Program-made: the position numbers and the translations under genes
Part shown: piece by piece, positions 35,660 to 43,700 of the stretch
How the letters are laid out: each line of letters opens with the position of its first letter
How positions within the stretch are numbered: position 1 is the first letter of the stretch
Notes under the pieces: model-generated
The model's input: the letters and a program-made list of their open reading frames with translations, nothing else
The model's database searches: none
Told to the model about the DNA's origin: nothing
Source of the DNA: Beroe forskalii
Taxonomy: Eukaryota; Ctenophora; Nuda; Beroida; Beroidae
NCBI GenBank assembly: GCA_011033025.1
Contig: WFMF01000113.1
Location: 372,001 to 436,000 of the forward strand
Reading direction: 5' to 3'
DNA: 64,000 bases

Positions 35660-36349
35660 ATATGGGAGAGATACCGAAACCAGGGCGCCGCGCTGGTTAG
35701 GGCAACGTATATCCCTGTTTTAATTGTCAGGCGTTGCCTCACCCCCTCGCGCGCGCGAAGCGCGCGCGCCACGACTCGCAGAATAAATAAATTTCAAATA
35801 ATGGGTCTGACGACGTCAGACAATGTTTTAAGGCGCCCGCATATTTCCATTGCATTCGCGCATTCCTAAGCCCGCATAGGTGTGTTAATTTGTCAAGCGT
35901 TGCCTGACCCCATCGCGCGCCCCATTTGAAATAATGGGTCTGACGACGTCAGACAAGGTGTGTGTTTACTATACGCTATATAAGTTTTTAGCAACCCGCA
36001 TATACGTGTCTAGCACTAGTAACATGGAGTAACTCGTGCGCGCAAAATAAGGCTCCGTAATATGGAGAAACCAGAACCTTTGCGCCGCGCCTTTAACTTA
36101 ATTTGCTTAAACACGTTTACCCCTGTTTGCGTTGCGCGCGTACACACACCTTTGCGGGCTAAAGAACTAGAACTTCGATTTGTCTAAAACCAAGTCAGAA
36201 GAATAAAGAAAGGGACGGACATCGCCAGTCGACAGATTAACTCAAGCAAAACTGGAAATCTACAATACGCGCCTCAACAATTCAAAAAGTAGCAGTAAAT
36301 ATAAAGATTAAATAAAGGACTGAACGCGCGCGCTGCGCGTATTATGAAT

Positions 36350-36850
36350 TCGATTATGATTTCGTGTTTGTGACATAATTTTGTCTTCGCGCGTTCCATT
36401 TATGTGAGCAATTTCTGGTTGCCTTGCAACCACTTTTTGTTTCCTTGCAATTCGTAACAATTATATAGAATTTCATTTGCTCTCAAATAACCCATAGTCA
36501 TGACAGTTGCACACATGTTTATAATTCCATTCTCAATGGCATCAAGTTGCAGGTTTCAGTTCCTTTAAATCAATATTAGTTTGAAAAAGAGAAATTTGGA
36601 TATTTTCAGCACATATTAGCCTGATTAATTGGATATAAATGAAGACTTAGATTAACATAAATGATAATAACATTTATATACAAACTTACAAACTAGCTAA
36701 AGTATAAATAAATCACTGAAACTGCTAAGCAAGCGTTAAATTACAATCTAAAACTTAATAGTATCACTCTATATTTTTAATTAATTAGCTTATCTATAAT
36801 ATAGCAATGACATATAGCATCATACTCTATAAAGTTTACTATGATATACT
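36350..36850. other. AT-rich spacer
   Basis: Nothing recognisable. Confidence 0.5.
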
Positions 36851-36853
36851 GAA

Positions 36854-37325
36854 ACAAGCGAATCAACCCGAAACAACCCGAAGCAAGCCGAATCGACATG
36901 AACTACGAGCAGTTTTGCATTTTCCGTTTGTTCCGGGTTGATTCGCCTTGTTTCGGGTTGGTTCGCTTGTTTCGCCTTGTTTCGCTTGATATGGCAGCAA
37001 AAACACGAAACAACCCGAAACAACCCCGAATCAAGCCAAAATTTTACTAAAAAGTGGAACAACCCGAAACAACCCGAAACAAGCTGAAACAAGCCGAAAC
37101 AAGCCGAAACAAGTGGAAAATGCAAAACTGCTTGTTTCGGGTTGTTTCGGGTTGATTCGCTTGTTTCGGGTTGTTTCGCTTGTTTCGCTTGTTTCGGGCT
37201 GTTTCGGGTTGTTTCGGCTCGTTTCGCCTTGTTTCGGCTTGTTTCGGGGGGTTTTTGGGTTGGTTCGGGGTGGTTTCGGGTCGTTCCGCTTGTTTCGGCT
37301 TGTTTCGGGGTGGTTTCGCTAGTTC
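36854..37325. repeat. Foldback decamer minisatellite
   Basis: Units of about 10 bp (GTTTCGGGTT, GTTTCGCTTG and variants) run in alternating orientation: inverted at 36854-36910, direct at 36925-36995, inverted at 37008-37115, direct at 37130-37325. The blocks can pair with each other into long hairpins. Unit repetition creates spurious VSGCFGLFR-type open frames. Confidence 0.85.
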
Positions 37326-37658
37326 CTGCTTTTAGTATCTACGGGGAACTACATGAAAATATCGGTAAATTCGTGTTAAAAATCAACATAAACTGACACG
37401 CCCTGACCACCTTAAGATTTTAGGCCGCATTCAAGAGTGCAAGCTGATCCTAATTCAGTCACATTGAGTATTTGACTTTAATTAATTGTATTTTCATAAT
37501 CCATTTTAACTTATACTATGGCTTGCACCAGGTTAATTAATAATCTGAGTTAGGAAATCCCTCTAGCGAGTCTAGGCCATTCAAATTATAGGGAAACTAT
37601 CACGCGACTCAGACCAACGTTTTGCAAAGTTCCTTATATGACACCACCAAGTTCGTGA

Positions 37659-37741
37659 TCAGAGGGCACTCTTAGGTCTGCCGTAGTCGTGGTAGGCTGA
37701 GTTGTTCCGAGCCCACTTCTCACTAGCAGCCAGGAAATCGT
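37659..37741 (-). CDS. LMN: Lamin exon 13: terminal exon
   Basis: A strong acceptor (cttcttttccatttcag) followed by an open frame DFLAASEKWARNNSAYHDYG and RPKSAL, then TGA. Phase agrees with exon 12 and codons look coding. There is no cysteine near the end, hence no CaaX box. Assignment to lamin rests on phase, strand and position, not on homology. Confidence 0.65.
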
Positions 37742-40700
37742 CTGAAATGGAAAAGAAGAAAGTTAGGCGGATTGCTGGGTCAGATGATGTAAACTACAAA
37801 CTAACAATTCTGAAAAGATATTCTTGTATGGAAGAGAAATCCATAGAATGGCTGTTACGATTCATGCATCACGTTTTACTATTTTAATGGTATTGATGAG
37901 GCTTCACTTGATGAGAATTTCCATAATGGGTCGCAAACCTGTCCAAATATTGTTACAATATTCAGTGAAGTTCTGAAGTTGAATCTCCCAAATACAAAGA
38001 AAATTATGGATGGACACATAACAACTCCTGTATACATTGAATGTATGGTTGTGATATTGAACCAAATGAATTAATCCCTTAGTTCTTTAGTTTAAAAAGC
38101 TGTTATTCCCTACTCGGAGCTCAATTCGAGTCTACATCCAATATCTTGCCCCAATAAATCGATAATAATTGAGTAAGTACCTATATCTCTACATGCCATG
38201 ATCAAGAAAAAGAGAAAAGAAGGAATTTTGTGCTTCGAATGATTCAGGGTCAAGCTAAAGAATCTGCATTGCTTATGACAAAGCTGAGTTAAGTCTGATA
38301 TGATAATCATATCAGACTTTTTATTGTACTTTTATGAATTGCGATGCAAGGCAACAAAGTTGACGCAATCCACAAATTGATTCGTTATATCTGGTAGGTA
38401 TGGGAATGGGGATTTCACATTCACAATATCACAAGAAAGCATTCACAATTCACATCACGATGAAATGGGAAATAAAACACATGTGAAATAAAACAAAAAA
38501 AACATGATTATCGTTGTCTTATTATTTAGGATTGGGATATGCTTCACTCAAATCACATGGTGGTCTAATAACCTACTCTACAGGAAGTTGACACAATCAG
38601 GCCAGCTTGGATGTTGCTGAAATAACGAATGTCGTGGAAAGCCTTATTTGAAACGTGTACTAAAAAGATTTTCTCTCATGAATGAGTGAAGACTTGACTC
38701 GAGTTTCCAAGACGTTTTGAAGAGTTTTTTGATGAGCATAATCGTACTGAAGAAGAAGAAGAATACTTATTCTTGTTCACTGTTGTTCATTCTTTAATTC
38801 AACGATAAAATCTCACTAAAAATGAGTGAAAATGGGACCTTCTCGATTTTACCATTCTCTTATTTGAACCAATAGAGTAAGAACAATCATTTGTTAAAAA
38901 TCGAATACAAAAACATTGTTGTTTTCTTTAAGCATTAAATGTTAATCAGTATATGAGAGCTATCAGTGAATAGATGATAAGTCATGAAGTTTAAAAACAG
39001 GCTTTGAATTTCCTGATCAGATAAGTTGATATGTAAAAACTGCATAATGCATACCCCTGCCTTCCATTTCAACTTCTTTTTCAACTTCCCCTTCTATTCT
39101 GCCCCCTAATCTGCCCAGCTCTCGCGCTCATTCTCCCTACTTCCCTATTCCCTTGTCAACCCTCCCTCTCCCTAAAGTCTACCTACCTCTGTTCTTGTTT
39201 TGCTTGTAGGAGACAATGGTGGGAGTGCTGGTGGCAGTAGGGATATGGTACCCAATGGTCTTCTCGTCCAACGTGCTCTTTATAACCCGGTCACGTGATA
39301 CGCACGGGCTGCTCCTACTGGAGGAGAAGCAGGAGTTTAATTCATGGTGTAAGTTGGGTGAATAAGTGAGGGTAAAACTAGCAGTTCAAACACAAAGATT
39401 TTCCAAAAACTATTCACAAAAACATGCATCTCCTCATGGGAAGAATATAATAATTTTGAGCAAATTCTTATTCTCTCATACCCAGTAGACTTGGATCGTT
39501 TGGTGACGGTGGTAGCGTTGTTGAGTCCCGTGGACGGCTGTCCATTCGGCTTGTAGAGCACAGTGTTGACATCAGGTCCAATAGCGAAGGCTGCTTGATC
39601 CTTCCAGAGCAAATCTGCCGGAGGGTTGTGCAGGGCCTGACTTTGACTTGTCCAGATCTGAGGGGTCGTGAGATGGTTTTATGGTCTGCTGAGGAGGTGG
39701 GTCGTGACATGAGATGGTTTCATGATTATCAGAATTCAAATTCTTGTAGAAATAAATGCTCCTCATTGCATCACAAACTAAGAATTTTGTGATCAGCTAT
39801 TTGTACTTTTGAGAGAACAATGCATTATTCATTTTCTTATGAACGCTTTCAATTTATTCAATAAATGCATAATTATGTGGAATGGTATTCGATCGTTGAT
39901 TAGAGAAACATATAATTCGTCACTGTCACACATGCAGTAAGCACCTTCACATCAAAGGACAATTGTCTGACATTGTTTAGACATAGTGTACAGTGTCTCA
40001 TCCGAATTAACTGTTTTTTTTATTGGCAGAAATTAACAATTTATATATTTTACTCAAAAGTCAGAATCTTAAGTCTGAAATCATAGCTTAATTCATATCT
40101 GCAATCTATTTTAAGCTCCCAAGATTGCCAGCTATCTCATATTTGGCCCTAATCTGAACTCAAGTAAGATTATTAGTAAACTAACAAGCATTTCAAATTT
40201 CTATTGTCATTTCAAAAAGCACGATTCAGCATAACAATGTTATTAATTGACTCCATACGCTGCTTATACTTTCTTATGAAAAGACCAATAATTCCATCTG
40301 CAAGCGCGCCCCTAGGCAGATGTTCGCATGCTAGGCCGCACAGCGTGCACCGTTGTTTGACATACTGGAGCCTTGTAAACGTGTACTGAAAGGCCAGCTA
40401 ACAAGCTGTGCTGTGCACGCTACACGATTACACTTTGCAGCGGACACTCCAACAGGAGATTTCTACTGCCCGGCCGAATGAAGAACAAGTGTCGTAGCGA
40501 GTCGTGTTTTCAAAACATGCGGTCGACTTGGATGGATGTTTGGGGTGAAGTGAAAAAGTTCAAAAACAATGAGAAATTGCTACAGAATTTAGCTATTTTC
40601 TGTCTGACTGAAAGTATAAAAAACTAAGATTGATGTACTGTTTAAAGCAAAATATAACGACTAACTACAGTAACCCTGCCCCTCACTCACCGTGCACATG

Positions 40701-43700
40701 GCCCCTCCTTTGAGCATGTAGTTGGGTGGGAACTTGTAACTACAGTAGGCTTGGTCACACACCGTCTGCTGCAGAACACATCCTCCCAGAAACTCATCAT
40801 GGCTGGAAGTGTTCACTATCCTCACGTAGTCGCCCCTATCATGTACATCCCAAATCTTAACGTTCCCAGTGGAGAAACTGGTCGTGTCCTTGTTAGCCAG
40901 CATTTCCTTGTGGGGGGACGAAGACTCCGCCTTGAGGGACTCCGTAGGTTTGGCAGCAAATGCGCGAGCCGGAGCCGAGGGTGCCCGGGCAAGGTCATCT
41001 GTGACGTATCTCCCTGAAATGCTGCTGATCTTCTGTCCTGAGAGTTGGGCAGCAGTCACTGGGCGCCTCACGTTGATCTGCATAGAGTTGGGTTGGTTAA
41101 AGACTAATGGATGTATGGATAGAAATAATCAAAATATTAAAATCAAATTTTACCGACAGGTTGACTCTGACAAGATTACTGATAACGAATTCCTGCCCCC
41201 ACAAACTCATCAAGGAACTATCATTTCATTACTTGATTACATGAGTAGCTTCTGATCTGTTGGGCCTCAGTGCGGTATTTCAGCAGACTATCATTCTTGT
41301 CTAGAGTTGACTTCAGTGTGTCAATCTCCTCTTGTAGTGGGATCCTGGCATCCTGAAGCTCCTCACATTCCAAACACTGAAGAGAGGGATTGTTGGAGGA
41401 GAGAATGGTTTTAAAGATGTGAGGAGGGGTTGTTGCCGTTGTTTGTGAAGAGAATGGTTCTAAAAGAGGAGAGTGGAGGGTTTTCAGGGGAAGTGAGGGG
41501 GTTGAATTTGAAGAGAGAGGGGTTGTAAGCAGGGGAAGTGATGAGTTGCTAAGAAAGAGATAAATAGAGCAGCATATGTAACATGACAAGTAATCACCCC
41601 ACCGCCTCCTACCTTAGCATGGAACTTCTCCTTGATATCCTTAAGTTCTGAGAGTGTCTGCGTGAGGTGGAGTGCGTTGTGGGATCGCTCGTGCTCCAGA
41701 GAATGGGTAGTGTTTCGCAGTGTGTCTTCCAACGCGTTGTTCTTTCCGATTAGGTTGTTAACCTGGAACGAGAAGTAGTAAATTGTACAATGGCTAATAG
41801 AGATGAAAAGAAAGAGTAAAATGTATTAGGTGAGTGAAATGGTGTTCTAACCGCCTTTTGGCCAATAATAATCTTAAACATTAGGATAAAACTTATGATC
41901 CGAAGCTCCTAACCTGGGCCTTGAGGGCATCATTCTGAATTCTGAGCTGTCCATTAGCATCATTGAGCGTGTTTAGTCGAATACCGTCTTGTTCTTGTTG
42001 TGTCTGGTGGGAATATGTCTAGTTACTGGGGAACATTTCAATTAAAAAACAAAAAAAAAACAAATATATCCTATTGAACTGCTATTCTCCAACAGAAGCT
42101 ACCAAAACATGGTCAACTTTATCTGCCCCACCACATACCTGACATTCCCGGAGTTTCTGTCTCATCTTGCCCTCGAACTCATTCTTCTGGGCGTGTGCCA
42201 GCTTCTCCAGTCGTGCCCTGGCCTCGGACAGATCACTCTGTAGTCGGTGCTCGAACTCCTGCCTCAGGTCCCGTTCCAGGTTCGTGTTGATCACTTCCAG
42301 GTCACTGATCTTATCCTTCAGAGATTGCACTTCCTGAAATGGGGGGGGGGGGTCACTGATCTTTTCTTTCAGAGATTGTACCTCCTGAGGGGGGGGGGTC
42401 ACTGATCTTATCCTTCAGAGATTGTACCTCCTGAGGGGGTCACTGATCTTATCCTTCAGGGGGTCTGATCTTATCCTTCAGAGATTGTACCTCCTGAGGG
42501 GGGGTCACTGATCTTATCCTTCAGAGATTGCACTTCCTGAGGGGGGGGTCACTGATCTTATCCTTCAGAGATTGTACCTCCTGAGGGGGGGTCACTGATC
42601 TTATCCTTCAGAGATTGTACCTCCTGAGGGGAGGGTCACTGATCTTATCCTTCAGATTGTACCTCCGAGGGGGTCACTGATCTTATCCTTCAGAGATTGT
42701 ACCTCCTGAGGGGTTGGGGGTCACCCTGATCTTATCCTTCAGAGTTTTTCCTGAGTATTCCATTGTAAGTTAAAAGTCTGTATTTTGAAATTCCACGCAA
42801 CTGGGTTCATTGAAATGGAATTTTGTGCAGACTGCAGATCTTGCGTATGACACACTGCCAAAGCAGGGATTTGGAGAATTCTGTTCATTTGCTTAATTTC
42901 ATTGTAATTCAATACATTATTTAATATTGCGCTTAAGAATTTAGTCAGAGCGCAACATTTATTAAGTCTATTAACACACCATAGTTCATTTATTTGAGTT
43001 TAGTATGCTATATATAATTTTACAACTTACAAATCAAATTTAGAAAATTTAGGGCTCTTCTGTAGTGTTTTGAAATCAAATTAAATACTTAAACAGTGAT
43101 TTTCTACAATGTTAAGCAGCCATCTTGTGTGCCACGATGGTACACTAGTGACATGCCAAGGGTTAAATAGGGCCTTGCAAACTAAAATACTATGTGAAAA
43201 TTCAAACAATCAAACATAGATATTATAGATAATACCTAATACTCGAATAGAGTACTCTAATCTTCTAATGGATTTTTTTTATCGAGCAGCTTCTGAACAG
43301 CTTGTGGTTTCAGGAGATTCAAGGAGATTCATTGGTTGGAAGGGTTGAAATGAATACGTAGGCACACTTGAATCGGAATCACACATGAGAATCTAATCTC
43401 CTAAAACTACTATATCTCACTAACCGAGGCGTGCACGTCCTTGATGAAAGCCAGTTCTTGTCTGGTAGCATTGACACAGTTCTCAGCCTCAACTCTCAGG
43501 ACTGTTTCCCTTTCGTGTGCCTTCTTTGACGCAGCCAGACTAGACCTTAGCTCGTCCTTCTCTCGCATACACTGTGCTATGGTGCGCCGATCCTGGGAAC
43601 AAGAATAAAATGTATGGAATTTTTAAGATACCAAAATAAAACAGCTTAATTGCCAAAAATTCAGACGGTCCATGATTGTCAGACCATTCTTAGTTTTCAG

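Larger units (their letters stand above)
34930..36350. repeat. CG-rich repeat island between Axin and lamin
   Basis: Besides the element at 35107-35659, it holds two direct copies of ATGGGTCTGACGACGTCAGA (about 35803 and 35935), each preceded by a GCGTTGCCTGACCCC-like block, and GCGCGC-rich segments resembling 62640-63000. Parts of the unit recur near 48170. Confidence 0.6.

Noticed and set aside
34930-35660. Long inverted repeats considered as ends of an LTR or Polinton-like element
   Set aside because: The arms are inverted rather than direct, only about 100 bp long, and enclose no coding capacity. A non-autonomous DNA element fits better.
36820-37396. Open frames with repeated VSGCFGLFR on both strands
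   Set aside because: Produced by the decamer minisatellite, whose unit is open in several frames.
37702-38070. Plus-strand open frame starting near 37702, with lysine-rich segment
   Set aside because: It overlaps the lamin terminal exon in antisense, and its downstream continuation is broken with no splice support.
39207-39353. Plus-strand exon after a very long C/T tract ending in ttgtag, with donor atggt|gtaagt
   Set aside because: The minus-strand reading fits the lamin frame and phase on both sides, and no plus-strand partner exon was found. The C/T tract is the complement of the G-rich start of lamin intron 12.
42290-42755. Regular repeats that could suggest a CRISPR array
   Set aside because: There are no unique spacers. 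The units are contiguous and derive from the lamin intron/exon junction in an animal genome.
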